A stretch of 64,000 nt of DNA, from NCBI GenBank assembly GCA_025666215.1, contig CP102593.1, positions 2,307,001-2,371,000 on the forward strand, in the 5' to 3' direction. The notes under the pieces were generated by a model. It did no database searches and was not told where the DNA came from. It was given only the letters and a program-made list of their open reading frames with translations. This document shows, one piece after another, positions 33,969 through 43,683 of the stretch (position 1 is the stretch's first letter; every line of letters starts with the position of its first letter). Source of the DNA: Xanthomonas campestris pv. phormiicola (GTDB lineage: Bacteria > Pseudomonadota > Gammaproteobacteria > Xanthomonadales > Xanthomonadaceae). Both the position numbers and the translations under genes were made by a program.

Positions 33969-36900
33969 ATGGACTTTTCCAGATTCTTCATCGACCGGCC
34001 GATCTTCGCGGCCGTGCTGTCGATCGTCATCTTCGCCGCGGGACTGATCGCGATCCCGATGCTGCCCATCGGCGAATACCCCGAAGTGGTACCGCCGTCG
34101 GTGATCGTGCGCACGGTGTATCCGGGCGCCAATCCCAAGGTCATCGCCGAGACCGTCGCCACGCCATTGGAAGAGGCGATCAACGGTGTGGAAGGCATGA
34201 TGTACATCAAGTCGGTGGCCGGCTCCGACGGCGTGCTGCAGATGACCATCACCTTCCGCCCGGGCACCGACGCCGACGACGCCGCGGTCAAGGTGCAGAA
34301 CCGCGTCTCGCAGGCGCAGGCGCGCCTGCCCGAGGACGTGCGCCGGCAGGGCGTGACCACGCAGAAGAAGTCGCCGACCTTCCTGATGGTCGTGCACGTG
34401 ACTTCGCCGAAGGGCAAGTACGACACGCTGTATCTGCGCAACTACGCGCGCCTGCACGTCAAGGACGCGCTGGCGCGGATCCAGGGCGTGGGCGATGCGC
34501 AGGTGTTCGGCGGCGGCGACTACGCGATGCGCGCCTGGCTGGATCCGGAACGCATCGCCGCGCGCGGGCTGACAGCCGGCGACGTGGTCGCGGCGATGCG
34601 CGAGCAGAACGTGCAGGTCTCGGCCGGCCAGCTCGGCGCCGAGCCGATGCCCGACAGCAAGTTCCTGACCCTGATCAACGCGCAGGGCCGCCTGCGCAGC
34701 GAGAAGGAGTTCGGCGACATCGTGCTCAAGGTCGGCGCCGACGGCGAAACCGTGCGCCTGGGCGACGTCGCGCGCCTGGAACTGGGTGCCGGCGACTACA
34801 CGCTGCGCTCGCAGCTGGACGGCAAGAACGCGGTCGGCATCGGCATCTTCCAGGCGCCGGGCGCCAATGCGCTGGAGATCCGCGATCAGGTGATCGCGAC
34901 GATGGACCAACTCACCAAGCAGTTCCCGGCAGACGTGAAGTACGAGGCGGTGTACGACACCACGATCTTCGTGCGCGACTCGATCACCGCCGTGGTGCAT
35001 ACCTTGCTGGAAGCGGTGCTGCTGGTGGTGCTGGTGGTGATCCTGTTCCTGCAGACCTGGCGCGCCTCGATCATTCCGCTGATCGCGGTGCCGGTGTCGG
35101 TGGTGGGTACCTTCGCCGCGCTGTACTTGCTGGGCTTCTCGATCAACACGCTGACCCTGTTCGGCCTGGTGCTGGCGATCGGCATCGTCGTGGACGACGC
35201 GATCGTGGTGGTGGAGAACGTGGAGCGCAACATCGAGGAAGGGCTGACGCCGCTGGCCGCGGCGCACCAGGCGATGCGCGAGGTGTCCGGCCCGATCGTG
35301 GCGATCGCGCTGGTGCTGTGCGCGGTGTTCGTGCCGATGGCGTTCCTGTCCGGCGTGACCGGCCAGTTCTACAAGCAGTTCGCGGTGACCATCGCCATTT
35401 CCACGGTGATCTCGGCGATCAACTCGCTGACCCTGTCGCCGGCGCTGGCCGCGCTGCTGCTGCGCTCCCACGACGCGCCCAAGGACGCTGCGTCGCGGCT
35501 GATGGACCGGCTGTTCGGCGGCTGGCTGTTCCGTCCGTTCAATCGCTTCTTCAACCGCAGCTCCGAACGCTACCAGGGCAGCGTGTCGCGGATCCTCGGC
35601 AGGCGCGGCGTGGTGTTCGTGGTCTATCTCGGTCTGCTGGTGGTCACCGGGGTGATGTTCAAGGCGGTGCCGGCCGGCTTCATCCCGACCCAGGACAAGA
35701 TGTACCTGATCGCCGGCGTGAAGCTGCCCGAGGGCGCCTCGCTCGAACGCACCGACGCGATGCTGCGCAAGCTCACCACCATCGCCATGCAGACCGACGG
35801 CGTGGAGCACGCGATCTCGTTCCCCGGACTGAACGCGCTGCAGTTCACCAATACGCCCAATACCGGCGTGGTGTTCCTGACCCTGAAGCCGTTCGCCAAA
35901 CGCCACCGCAGCGCGCTGGAGATCAACGCCGAAATCAACCAGCGCATCTCCCAGCTGGGCGAAGGCCAGGCGTTCGCGTTCATGCCGCCGCCGATCCTGG
36001 GCCTGGGCAACGGCAACGGCTACCAGCTGTTCATCGAGGACCGCGCCAACCTCGGCTACGGCGCACTGCAGAATGCGGTCAACGCCATGCAGGGCGCGGT
36101 GGTGCAGACCCCGGGCATGAGCTATCCGATCGGCACCTACCAGGCCAACGTGCCGCAGCTGGATGCCGAGGTCGACCGGGTCAAGGCCAAGGCGCAGGGC
36201 GTGGCCCTGACCGATCTGTTCGATACGCTGCAGACCTACCTCGGTTCGACCTACGTCAACGACTTCAACCAGTTCGGCCGCACCTGGCAGGTGATCGCCC
36301 AGGCCGATGCCCCATTCCGCGAGAGCGTGGAGGACATCGCCCGGCTGCGCACCCGCAATGCCGCCGGCGAGATGGTGCCGATCGGCTCGATGGTGACGGT
36401 CAAGCAGACCTACGGCCCGGACCCGGTGCTGCGCTACAACGGCTATCCGGCGGCCGACCTGGCCGGCGAGGCGGATGCGCGCATGCTGTCCTCGGCCGAA
36501 GCGATGGCCAAGCTCACCCAGATCGCCAAGCAGGTGCTGCCCAACGGCATGGAGATCGAATGGACCGACCTGAGCTATCAGCAGGCGAGCCAGGGCAATG
36601 CGGCGATGGTGGTGTTCCCGCTGGCGGTGATGCTGGCGTTCCTGGTGCTCGCCGCGCTGTACGAAAGCTGGACGTTGCCGCTGGCGGTGATCCTGATCGT
36701 GCCGATGACGCTGCTGTCGGCGCTGTTCGGGGTGTGGCTGAGCGGCGGCGACAACAACGTGTTCGTGCAGGTCGGCCTGGTGGTATTGATGGGCCTGGCG
36801 TGCAAGAACGCGATCCTGATCGTCGAGTTCGCCCGCGAACTGGAGCTGCAGGGCAAGGGCATCGTGGAGTCGGCGCTGCAGGCCTGCCGCCTGCGGCTGC

Positions 36901-37139
36901 GCCCGATCGTGATGACCTCGATCGCGTTCATCGCCGGCACCGTGCCGCTGGTGTTCTCGCACGGCGCCGGCGCGGAAGTGCGCTCGGCCACCGGCATCAC
37001 CGTGTTCGCCGGCATGCTCGGCGTGACCCTGTTCGGCCTGTTCCTCACCCCTGTGTTCTATGTCGCCCTGCGCAAGCTGTCCGGGCGTGCGCTGGTGTCG
37101 CATGCGCCGGCGCACGCCGATGCGCCGAGCCACGCTTGA
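33969..37139 (+). CDS. RND multidrug efflux pump, inner-membrane permease (MexF-like)
   Basis: Proton-driven HAE1-type RND pump of 1056 aa, the full family length. It begins MDFSRFFIDRPIFAAVLS, as MexF-type pumps do. The proton-relay motif of TM4 (GIVVDDAIVVVENVERNIEEG) is intact, and the two large periplasmic loops and 12 transmembrane helices are in place (for example KNAILIVEFARELE and PIVMTSIAFIAGTVPLVFS). Expected substrates in MexEF systems are chloramphenicol, quinolones and related aromatic compounds, but specificity here is unknown. It sits between the adaptor gene and an SDR gene. Confidence 0.97.
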   Translation: MDFSRFFIDRPIFAAVLSIVIFAAGLIAIPMLPIGEYPEVVPPSVIVRTVYPGANPKVIAETVATPLEEAINGVEGMMYIKSVAGSDGVLQMTITFRPGTDADDAAVKVQNRVSQAQARLPEDVRRQGVTTQKKSPTFLMVVHVTSPKGKYDTLYLRNYARLHVKDALARIQGVGDAQVFGGGDYAMRAWLDPERIAARGLTAGDVVAAMREQNVQVSAGQLGAEPMPDSKFLTLINAQGRLRSEKEFGDIVLKVGADGETVRLGDVARLELGAGDYTLRSQLDGKNAVGIGIFQAPGANALEIRDQVIATMDQLTKQFPADVKYEAVYDTTIFVRDSITAVVHTLLEAVLLVVLVVILFLQTWRASIIPLIAVPVSVVGTFAALYLLGFSINTLTLFGLVLAIGIVVDDAIVVVENVERNIEEGLTPLAAAHQAMREVSGPIVAIALVLCAVFVPMAFLSGVTGQFYKQFAVTIAISTVISAINSLTLSPALAALLLRSHDAPKDAASRLMDRLFGGWLFRPFNRFFNRSSERYQGSVSRILGRRGVVFVVYLGLLVVTGVMFKAVPAGFIPTQDKMYLIAGVKLPEGASLERTDAMLRKLTTIAMQTDGVEHAISFPGLNALQFTNTPNTGVVFLTLKPFAKRHRSALEINAEINQRISQLGEGQAFAFMPPPILGLGNGNGYQLFIEDRANLGYGALQNAVNAMQGAVVQTPGMSYPIGTYQANVPQLDAEVDRVKAKAQGVALTDLFDTLQTYLGSTYVNDFNQFGRTWQVIAQADAPFRESVEDIARLRTRNAAGEMVPIGSMVTVKQTYGPDPVLRYNGYPAADLAGEADARMLSSAEAMAKLTQIAKQVLPNGMEIEWTDLSYQQASQGNAAMVVFPLAVMLAFLVLAALYESWTLPLAVILIVPMTLLSALFGVWLSGGDNNVFVQVGLVVLMGLACKNAILIVEFARELELQGKGIVESALQACRLRLRPIVMTSIAFIAGTVPLVFSHGAGAEVRSATGITVFAGMLGVTLFGLFLTPVFYVALRKLSGRALVSHAPAHADAPSHA

Positions 37140-37170
37140 TCCTTTCATCCCCTTACTTCAGGAAATTCGC

Positions 37171-37905
37171 ATGAACACGACCCACAAGATCGCCCTCGTC
37201 ACCGGCGCCACCCGCGGCATCGGCCTGCACACCGTGCGCCAGCTGGCCGAGGCCGGCGTGCACACGCTGCTGGCCGGCCGCGATTCCACCCGCACCACGG
37301 CCGCCGCGCTGGAACTGCAGGGCGAAGGCTTGCCGGTGGAGGCGCTGACCCTGGACGTCACCGACGCCGCCAGCATCGCCGCCGCGGTGGCGGCGGTGCA
37401 GGCGCGCCATGGCCGGCTCGACATCCTGGTCAACAACGCCGGCATCCTGCTCGACGACATCAAGCTGGCGGTCTCGCAGCAGACCCTGGAGACCTGGCGC
37501 ACCACCTTCGACACCAACGTGTTCGGCCTGATCGCGGTCACCCAGGCGTTCCTGCCGCTGCTGCGCGCCGCGCCGGCCGCGCGCATCGTCAACGTGTCCA
37601 GCGTGCTCGGCTCGCTTGCCCTGCACAGCCAGCCCGGCTCGCCGATCTACGACTTCAAGGTGCCGGCCTACAACGTCTCCAAGAGCGCGGTGAACGCGTG
37701 GACCGTGCAGCTGGCCTACGAACTGCGCGACACCCCGATCAAGGTCAACACCATCCACCCCGGCTACGTGAAGACCGACATGAACGCGGGCGAAGGCGAG
37801 CTGGAAGTGGCCGACGGCGCGCGCAGCAGCGTGATGATGGCGCTGCTCGACGCCGATGGCCCGACCGGCAGCTACACCCATGTGGGCCAGGTGCTGCCAT
37901 GGTGA
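37171..37905 (+). CDS. Short-chain dehydrogenase/reductase inside the RND operon
   Basis: 244-aa classical SDR: cofactor motif TGATRGIG, LVNNAG, catalytic Ser in VNVSSVLG, and YNVSK with the catalytic Tyr and Lys. AGRDST after the first strand favours NADP. The ribosome site (AGGAAAT) is close to the ATG. The last seven bases overlap the outer-membrane factor gene, so it is co-translated with the efflux system. Perhaps it detoxifies a carbonyl compound that is also an efflux substrate; that is inference. Confidence 0.93.
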   Translation: MNTTHKIALVTGATRGIGLHTVRQLAEAGVHTLLAGRDSTRTTAAALELQGEGLPVEALTLDVTDAASIAAAVAAVQARHGRLDILVNNAGILLDDIKLAVSQQTLETWRTTFDTNVFGLIAVTQAFLPLLRAAPAARIVNVSSVLGSLALHSQPGSPIYDFKVPAYNVSKSAVNAWTVQLAYELRDTPIKVNTIHPGYVKTDMNAGEGELEVADGARSSVMMALLDADGPTGSYTHVGQVLPW

Positions 37906-39350
37906 TCCGTCCCGCGATCGGTGCGCTGGCGTTGGCGCTGCTCAGCGCCTGCGCCAGCGTCGGCCCCAACTACCGCGCGCCCGAACCGGCGCCGGTGACG
38001 CTGCAGGGCGCGGCGGCACCGGTGTTCGCGACCACCTCGCCGGTGGCGTCGTGGTGGGCGCAGTTCGACGACCCGGTGCTGGAACAGCTGGTGCACCAGA
38101 GCCTGGTCGCCAACCTCGACCTGCGCATCGCCCTGGCGCGCGTGCACGAGGCGCGCGCGGTCTTCGCCGAACAGCGCCTGGACCAGGCGCCGCACGTCAC
38201 CGCCAACGGCGACTACAGCCGCGGCAAGGCGCCGGATGCGGACGCCGGCGGCGCGCGCGTGCTGACCGAGAGCTACAGCCTGGGCTTCGATGCCGGCTGG
38301 GAACTGGATCTGTTCGGACGCCAGCGCCGCGCCACCGAGGCGGCGCGCGCCGACCTGGAAGCCGAGCAGGCCGGCATGGCCGATGCGCAGGTCACCGTGG
38401 CCGCGGAAGTGGCGCGCAACTACTTCGAGTTGCGCGGCGCGCAGAAGCGCATCGCGGTGGCGCGCACCACCCTGGACAACCTGCGCGACACCCAGCGCCT
38501 GACCGAGACCCGCTGGCAACTGGGCGCCGGCAGCGAGCTGGACGTGCAGAGCAGCCGCGCCCGGCTCAAGGCGATCGAGGCCGACATCCCGTTGCTGGAA
38601 GTCAGCGAGGCGCAGGCCCGGCATCGCCTGGCGGTGCTGCTGGGGCGTCCGCCCGGCACGCTGGACGAGCTGCTGGCGCCGCGCGCGACGCCGGCCTATG
38701 CGCGCGCGCTGCCGCTGGGCGATACCACCCAGTTGCTGCGCCGGCGTCCCGACGTGCGCATCGCCGAGCGCCGGCTGGCGGCGGCGACGGCGCGGATCGG
38801 CGTGGCCACCGCCGACCTGTTCCCGCGGATCAGCCTCAGCGGCTTCGTCGGCTTCCTGTCCGGCGATGCCGGCTCGCTGCTGCAGGGCAGCAGCAAGGCC
38901 TGGTCGCTGACCCCGTCGATCAGCTGGGCGGCGTTCGACTTCGGCACCGTGCGGGCGCGGCTGCGCGCCAGCGAGGCGCAGGCCGACGGTGCCGCCGCCG
39001 ACTACGAGAAGGCGGTGCTCAGCGCGCTGGAGGACACCGAGAACGCGTTGACCTCCTACGCCAAACAGCAGGCGCGGCTGGCGATCGTCGCCGAGCAGGC
39101 GCAAGCGGCAGGCCGCGCCGAAGCGCTGGCGCAATTGCGCTACCGCGAGGGCTCGGAGGACTTCCTGACCCTGCTCGATACGCAGCGCACCAAGCTGTCC
39201 GCCGACGATGCCCTGGCCGATGCCGAGGCGTCGGTCAACGTCGGCGTGGTGCGGGTGTACAAGGCGCTCGGCGGCTGGGGCCAGGACGCGGTGGTGCCGC
39301 AGGACGTGGCGTTGGCGACGCCGCCTGCGCAGGCAGCGGCGCCGCACTGA
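37899..39350 (+). CDS. Outer-membrane efflux channel (OprN/OprM family lipoprotein)
   Basis: TolC-like channel of the NodT family, 483 aa. It has the lipobox LLSAC (Cys18), then the family opening VGPNYRAPEP, two copies of the outer-membrane-efflux repeat with long coiled helices, and RRRPDVRIAERRLAAATARIGVATADLFPRISL in the middle. It completes the tripartite pump with the adaptor and permease. The ATG at 37899 lies inside the end of the SDR gene; GTG at 37902 is an alternative. Confidence 0.95.
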   Translation: MVIRPAIGALALALLSACASVGPNYRAPEPAPVTLQGAAAPVFATTSPVASWWAQFDDPVLEQLVHQSLVANLDLRIALARVHEARAVFAEQRLDQAPHVTANGDYSRGKAPDADAGGARVLTESYSLGFDAGWELDLFGRQRRATEAARADLEAEQAGMADAQVTVAAEVARNYFELRGAQKRIAVARTTLDNLRDTQRLTETRWQLGAGSELDVQSSRARLKAIEADIPLLEVSEAQARHRLAVLLGRPPGTLDELLAPRATPAYARALPLGDTTQLLRRRPDVRIAERRLAAATARIGVATADLFPRISLSGFVGFLSGDAGSLLQGSSKAWSLTPSISWAAFDFGTVRARLRASEAQADGAAADYEKAVLSALEDTENALTSYAKQQARLAIVAEQAQAAGRAEALAQLRYREGSEDFLTLLDTQRTKLSADDALADAEASVNVGVVRVYKALGGWGQDAVVPQDVALATPPAQAAAPH

Positions 39351-39409
39351 CCGCCTGGGCGTTCTCTCCCGGCTGGTTACGGCCTGCGGTCGCTCTCTGG
39401 CGGAGCGGC

Positions 39410-39453
39410 CTCGGTCGCGTTGGGCCGTAGCGAAAACGCCCATCGCGACCGAG
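39410..39453. terminator. Long hairpin behind the RND operon
   Basis: CTCGGTCGCG-T-TGGGC (39410-39425) pairs with GCCCA-T-CGCGACCGAG (39438-39453), 15 pairs with one T-T mismatch. It lies 60 bp past the operon's last stop, in the convergent gap before the diguanylate cyclase. There is no T-run. The rest of the gap to 39609 holds no gene. Confidence 0.5.
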
Positions 39454-39609
39454 CAGCGCGCGGGCAGGCGAGGGCGCCGCAGCGGCGTGCCGCGGCAGCA
39501 GATGGCGGGAACGCGCATGGCGGCGTCATCGCCATGCAGGTCGATGCCGATCCTGCCGTCCTCACCCAGGCATCGGCGGCCGTGCTGCCCGCCGGCGCAG
39601 CACGGCGGA

Positions 39610-40596
39610 TCACTCCAGGGCCAGGTCGTCGGCGATCACGTAGGTGTCGCGGCCGCCGTTCTTGGCCTGGTACAGCGCCGCGTCCGCACGCGAGAACCAA
39701 TCCTGCCAGTGCTGCTCGCCGCACAGCATGGCCGCGCCGAGGGAGACGGTGACGCGGCCACCGGGGCCGCGCAAGGCCTCGCGCATGACCTGCTGCAGGC
39801 GCTTGGTGAATGTGGCCAGTTCGCTGCGCGACTGCAGTCGCGTCACCACCACGAATTCCTCGCCGCCGAAGCGGAACACCTCGTCCGGCGCGCGCACCTG
39901 GAAGCGCAGCAGGGCCGCCAGCTCGGCCAGCGTGCGGTCGCCGGCGGCGTGCCCATGGAGGTCGTTGACTTCCTTGAAGTGATCGATGTCGATCACGATC
40001 AGCCCATGCCGGCGCGTCTTGCGGCGCAGGTCGGCCACGCGCTGCGACAGGCTGCGTTCCAGCATGCGGCGGTTCGGCAGCCCGGTCAGCGCATCGTGCG
40101 AGGCCATCCGCTCCAGCTGTTGCCGATCGCCCTCCAGGTGCAGCGACAGCACATAGCCCAGGCCGGTGATCAGCAGCGATACGGCCAGCAGCGAGAAGGT
40201 GTGCTCGGTGCTGAGCAAGGTGCCTGGGGTGACCAGGATGATCACGATCAAGGTGGCATTGCAGGCCAGCCCGACGCTGCGCGCGACCACCGCGAAGTTG
40301 CTCATCATCGCCAGATACAGCCACGGCACCGCGGCGTCGTGCAGGACATGGCAGGCCAGCGCGCTGCCCAGCAGCCAGCTCAGGCTGAGCAGGGCGTCCA
40401 TGCGGCCGTCGCCGCGGTGCAGCGACAGCCAGGCGGCCAGCGCCGCCTGGCCGGCCAGCACGATGGCGGCCGTGGCCACCCATGCCTGGCCCTGCAGCAA
40501 TTGGTAGCTTGCGAACAGCAGCAGCACCACGGCCGTGGTCGGCCCCAGGATCTTGATGATGCCGAGCCGGAAGTGCCGGCGTATCGAAGCGCTCAT
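39610..40596 (-). CDS. Membrane diguanylate cyclase (GGDEF)
   Basis: 328 aa, with five or six predicted membrane segments (about 12-32, 38-58, 68-86, 90-108, 112-126, 134-153) and a C-terminal GGDEF domain from about 160. The active-site motif is GGEEF (244-248), a functional variant, and an inhibitory I-site RAPD (235-238) lies five residues before it, so cyclic-di-GMP synthesis with product inhibition is expected. The start MSASIRR is chosen because the upstream frame is low-complexity. The 277 bp between it and the LysR gene hold no convincing gene. Confidence 0.92.
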   Translation of the reverse strand: MSASIRRHFRLGIIKILGPTTAVVLLLFASYQLLQGQAWVATAAIVLAGQAALAAWLSLHRGDGRMDALLSLSWLLGSALACHVLHDAAVPWLYLAMMSNFAVVARSVGLACNATLIVIILVTPGTLLSTEHTFSLLAVSLLITGLGYVLSLHLEGDRQQLERMASHDALTGLPNRRMLERSLSQRVADLRRKTRRHGLIVIDIDHFKEVNDLHGHAAGDRTLAELAALLRFQVRAPDEVFRFGGEEFVVVTRLQSRSELATFTKRLQQVMREALRGPGGRVTVSLGAAMLCGEQHWQDWFSRADAALYQAKNGGRDTYVIADDLALE

Positions 40597-40873
40597 GGCC
40601 GCGCAACGCTCCGCGCGCCGCGCGGGGTCGGCCTGGCAATGGCAAGCTGGGGCAGAAGGACGTGCATGCGGACATCGCGCTGCGTTGGGAGCGCATCGAA
40701 TTCGCAAATTCTGTGCCATCCGCCGCATCGAGCGTGTGATTGCAGCAGGGCGGACAGCTCGTCGAGCGGCGGCTGTCGTCCGCGGGCGATGCTGCGGGCC
40801 GATCGGTGGTGCCGCGTGCCGGCTGCAGGCGTGCGCCGGCGCGGGGCGCGCGTCGCACTTGCGCGCTTGGCGC

Positions 40874-41908
40874 TCACGGAGCCATGGGCACCGCTGCCGC
40901 CGCGAGATCGGCGCCGGCGCTGCGCGTCATGTGCAGCATGGCGGCCTGGCTTTGCTCGGCCGCCAGCCGCTGGCAGTCGCGGTGGAACGTGGCTTGCGGC
41001 AGGCGTTCGGCCAGGAACTCCACTAAGCTGCGGATCGCCGGCAGCAGGCCGCGGCGGCTCGGGTAGACGAAGTGCAGCAGGCCCTGGGCGGTGCTGTAGT
41101 CCGGCAGCACCCATTCCAGCATGCCGTTGCCGAGCAGGGGAGCGCAGAATTCCTCGGGCAGCAGCGCCACGCCGCAGTTCTGAATGGCCGCGGCCATGAG
41201 CACCGAGAAATCGCCGCTGATCAGCCTCGGCGTGACCTCCAGCGCGGTCCTGTTGCCGTCGCCGTCGAGCAGTTCCCACACCGGCGCGCCCTCGTGCTCG
41301 AACATCGACAAGGCCGGCAACTGGGCGAGTTCCTGCAGCGTCTGCGGACGGCCATGGGCATCCAGGAACGCGCGGCTGGCCACCAGGATGCTGCGCGCAT
41401 GGCCGATGCTGCGCACCACCAGGGTGGCGTCGGTATCCAGCTTGTCGCGCACGCGGATCGCCAGGTCGTAGCCTTCGCCGATCACATCCACGCGGCGGTT
41501 GGTCGCGATCAGCCGCACCTGCACCTTGGGGTGTTCGAGCAGGAAGGACGGCAGGATCGGGCCCAGCAGGTTCTGGGCCAGCGAGACCGGACAGCTGACC
41601 CGCACCACGCCGCGCGGCTCGGTACGCAGTTCGTCGACCGCCTCCTGCGCGGCGCGGGCTTCTTCCAGCACCGCGCGGCAGTGCTGGTAGAAGCGCGTGC
41701 CGACCTCGGTGACCACGAAGCGCCGCGTCGTCCGCTGCAGCAGGCGCACGCCGAGCCGCTCCTCGAGTTGGGCGATGCGCTTGCTCAGCCGCGACTTGGG
41801 CAGGCCCAGCGCCCGCCCGGCGGCGGAAAATCCGCCGTGCTCGACCACGCAGGCGAAAAAGTACAGATCGTTGAGGTCGTGCAGCACGCCGTCCATCGTC
41901 GGGCTCAT
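40874..41908 (-). CDS. LysR-family regulator divergent from azoR
   Basis: 344 aa; N-terminal helix-turn-helix (about 20-60: [33 protein letters not shown]) and effector domain (about 92-300). The tail after 300 is longer than usual and Ala/Met-rich. It is divergent from the azoreductase gene with operator-like half-sites in the 109-bp gap, so it probably regulates that gene and itself. Met5 is an alternative start. Confidence 0.93.
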   Translation of the reverse strand: MSPTMDGVLHDLNDLYFFACVVEHGGFSAAGRALGLPKSRLSKRIAQLEERLGVRLLQRTTRRFVVTEVGTRFYQHCRAVLEEARAAQEAVDELRTEPRGVVRVSCPVSLAQNLLGPILPSFLLEHPKVQVRLIATNRRVDVIGEGYDLAIRVRDKLDTDATLVVRSIGHARSILVASRAFLDAHGRPQTLQELAQLPALSMFEHEGAPVWELLDGDGNRTALEVTPRLISGDFSVLMAAAIQNCGVALLPEEFCAPLLGNGMLEWVLPDYSTAQGLLHFVYPSRRGLLPAIRSLVEFLAERLPQATFHRDCQRLAAEQSQAAMLHMTRSAGADLAAAAVPMAP

Positions 41909-41920
41909 CGTTTCTGATTG

Positions 41921-41979
41921 CGAACGATCAGTCTACTTAAAGCGGGCTAATCGTTCGATTGTTTCGCGCGTATCGTTCC
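41921..41979. promoter_or_regulatory. ATCGTTCG operator half-sites between LysR and azoR
   Basis: CGAACGAT (41921-41928) and ATCGTTCG (41950-41957) form an inverted repeat with a 21-bp spacer. A further copy, ATCGTTCC (41972-41979), follows in direct orientation 22 bp after the second. The spacing by about two helical turns fits a LysR tetramer on the divergent promoters. Confidence 0.65.
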
Positions 41980-42017
41980 TTCATGCCGCTACGCGGTCAA
42001 CGCAAGGATCCCCACTC

Positions 42018-42602
42018 ATGAAACTCCTGCACATCGACAGCAGCGCGCTCGGCGCGCATTCCGTCTCGCGCGGCCTGACCGCGGCCATCGTCGCCGAGTT
42101 CGTTGCCGCCCATCCGGGCGTGGACGTCGCCTACCGCGACCTGCATGCCGCGCCGTTGAGCCACTGGTCGCCGCCGGCCGGCGATGCCGACCCGGCGGCC
42201 ATCGAAAACAGCCAGGTGCTGGAACAGTTCCTGGCCGCCGACGTCGTGGTGGTCGGCGCGCCGATGTACAACTTCGGCATCGCCAGCTCGCTGAAGGCCT
42301 GGATCGACCGCCTCGCCGTCGCCGGCAAGACCTTCCGCTACGGCGCGGCCGGCCCGGAAGGCCTGGCCGGCGGCAAGCGCGTGATCGTCGCGTCCTCGCG
42401 TGGCGGCATCTACAGCCCGGGCAGCCCGGCGGCGGCGAACGATTTCCAGGAGACCTACCTGCGCGCGGTATTCGGCTTCTTCGGCATCACCGACATCGCG
42501 TTCGTCCGCGCCGAAGGCGTGGCGATGGGCGACGATCACCGCACCCAGGCGATCGGCGGCGCGATCGCCGGCATCGGTGGCCTGTTGCGCGAAGCGGCCT
42601 GA
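42018..42602 (+). CDS. azoR: FMN-dependent NADH-azoreductase
   Basis: Flavodoxin-like NADH:quinone/azo reductase, 194 aa, close to the usual 200. It shows [19 protein letters not shown] (FMN phosphate site), [19 protein letters not shown] and [10 protein letters not shown], all family signatures. It makes two-electron reductions of quinones and protects against thiol and quinone stress. It is divergent from a LysR regulator and ends at a strong hairpin. Confidence 0.96.
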   Translation: MKLLHIDSSALGAHSVSRGLTAAIVAEFVAAHPGVDVAYRDLHAAPLSHWSPPAGDADPAAIENSQVLEQFLAADVVVVGAPMYNFGIASSLKAWIDRLAVAGKTFRYGAAGPEGLAGGKRVIVASSRGGIYSPGSPAAANDFQETYLRAVFGFFGITDIAFVRAEGVAMGDDHRTQAIGGAIAGIGGLLREAA

Positions 42603-42661
42603 TCTGCGGAACGTCGCGCGCTGACGGGGCAGTTTCCCGGCGCGGCGCGGCGTTGCTGATC

Positions 42662-42698
42662 CGACAGCGGCCGGGCGGAACGCGCCCGGCCGCTGTCG
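42662..42698 (+). terminator. Long perfect hairpin behind azoR
   Basis: A 16-bp perfect stem CGACAGCGGCCGGGCG (42662-42677), loop GAACG, and its complement (42683-42698). It lies 60 bp past the azoR stop. There is no T-run but the stem is very stable. Confidence 0.65.
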
Positions 42699-42872
42699 CA
42701 TGCGTGCCGGGGTCAGGAGCAGGTGGCACAGGGCGCCTTCAACCGCGCGCCTCGCTTCGATGCATTGCTGCTTGGGCCGCGCCGGAAATAGCGAAATGCG
42801 CACGCCATCCGACGGCGTCCGTTCCACGCCGTGCAGCCGTTGCCAGCGCCCGGTTGGGGCGCCGCGGTGCCT

Positions 42873-43046
42873 TTACGGCGCGTCGTTGTCGATCAACTGC
42901 ATGCCGTGCGGACTGAGCGCGATGTCGCCGTCCTCGCCCTGCGCGGCATAGTTTTCGCGCACGGCCCAGTTCGCCTCTTCTTCGGTGACGGGCTTGGTGG
43001 CGTGGATGTCCTGCAGGATGCACAGTTGTTCGTGGGTCAGTTGCAT
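42873..43046 (-). CDS. Small acidic protein of unknown function
   Basis: A 57-aa acidic protein (MQLTHEQLCILQDIHATKPV at its start). It is soluble and mostly helical by composition, with a Cys at position 9. I do not recognise a family. The frame is open upstream to 43238, but that part looks like shadow sequence. Its amino-acid make-up is protein-like in contrast to the Arg/Pro-rich shadow frames around it, which is the main reason to call it. Confidence 0.55.
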   Translation of the reverse strand: MQLTHEQLCILQDIHATKPVTEEEANWAVRENYAAQGEDGDIALSPHGMQLIDNDAP

Positions 43047-43605
43047 GGCGCACCAGGGTCGGCAATCGATGGCATCACCGTACAGGCCGGGCGTGATGGG
43101 TATGTCGCTGGCGGATGGCCAGGGCCATGCTGCATTGCTTCGAACGGCGGAACGCCGCAAGCCGCGATTCCGCGATCGGCAACGCACGTCCAGCAAGCCT
43201 TGTTCGCGTGTCGTCGTTCCGACATGCCGCGAGGACATGGTCCTAACAGCGCCTGGCGCATCCTTGTCTCACCAGCTGTGCGGCCGTAGGTAAAATCTCA
43301 GGGCTGCTTCAAGGGTGCAGGCATCCGCGGCTGGACCATCTTCTTTTGACGGTGCAGCTGCCCCCACGATCGGCGGAGCCTGGCCACCCTCACTTGCGCC
43401 GTGTGCTACCGGCGCTCCCTGGTACCGACTGGCGGCGCTGTACTCCGCTCGCGTGCCGCGTCGAACCGATGTGCCGGGCAATGCTGTTCGCCGCGAAGGC
43501 GGCCGTCGCGATCGCTCCGCGCTGGCTTGCCCAATGCCGCAAGCGACCGCAGACAGGCCCCCGCGCCGCGTTGGCCTAGCGTGTATTGTCGATGAGGGCA
43601 TGAAC
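43047..43605. other. Gap with no supported gene
   Basis: About 560 bp between the small acidic-protein gene and the tmRNA terminator. The frames here are Arg/Ala-rich shadows with no family match that I can see. No repeat of the heptamer or REP type, tRNA or attachment site was recognised. Confidence 0.5.
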
Positions 43606-43649
43606 AAAAAGGGCCGGATTGCCCTGGATCCCAGGAAAATCCGACCCTT
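43606..43649 (-). terminator. tmRNA terminator
   Basis: Minus-strand AAGGGTCGGATT (complement of 43638-43649) pairs with AATCCGGCCCTT (complement of 43609-43620) with one G-T wobble, followed by a T-run. The loop holds the small palindrome CCTGGGATCCAGG. It begins about 35 bases past the tmRNA 3' end. Confidence 0.8.
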
Positions 43650-43683
43650 GTCGTACGTCCGCGAACCGCTGCGAACGTTCAGA

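Noticed and set aside
33942..37148. A 1068-aa open frame on the minus strand
   Set aside because: It is antisense to the RND pump gene, whose full-length family match is clear.
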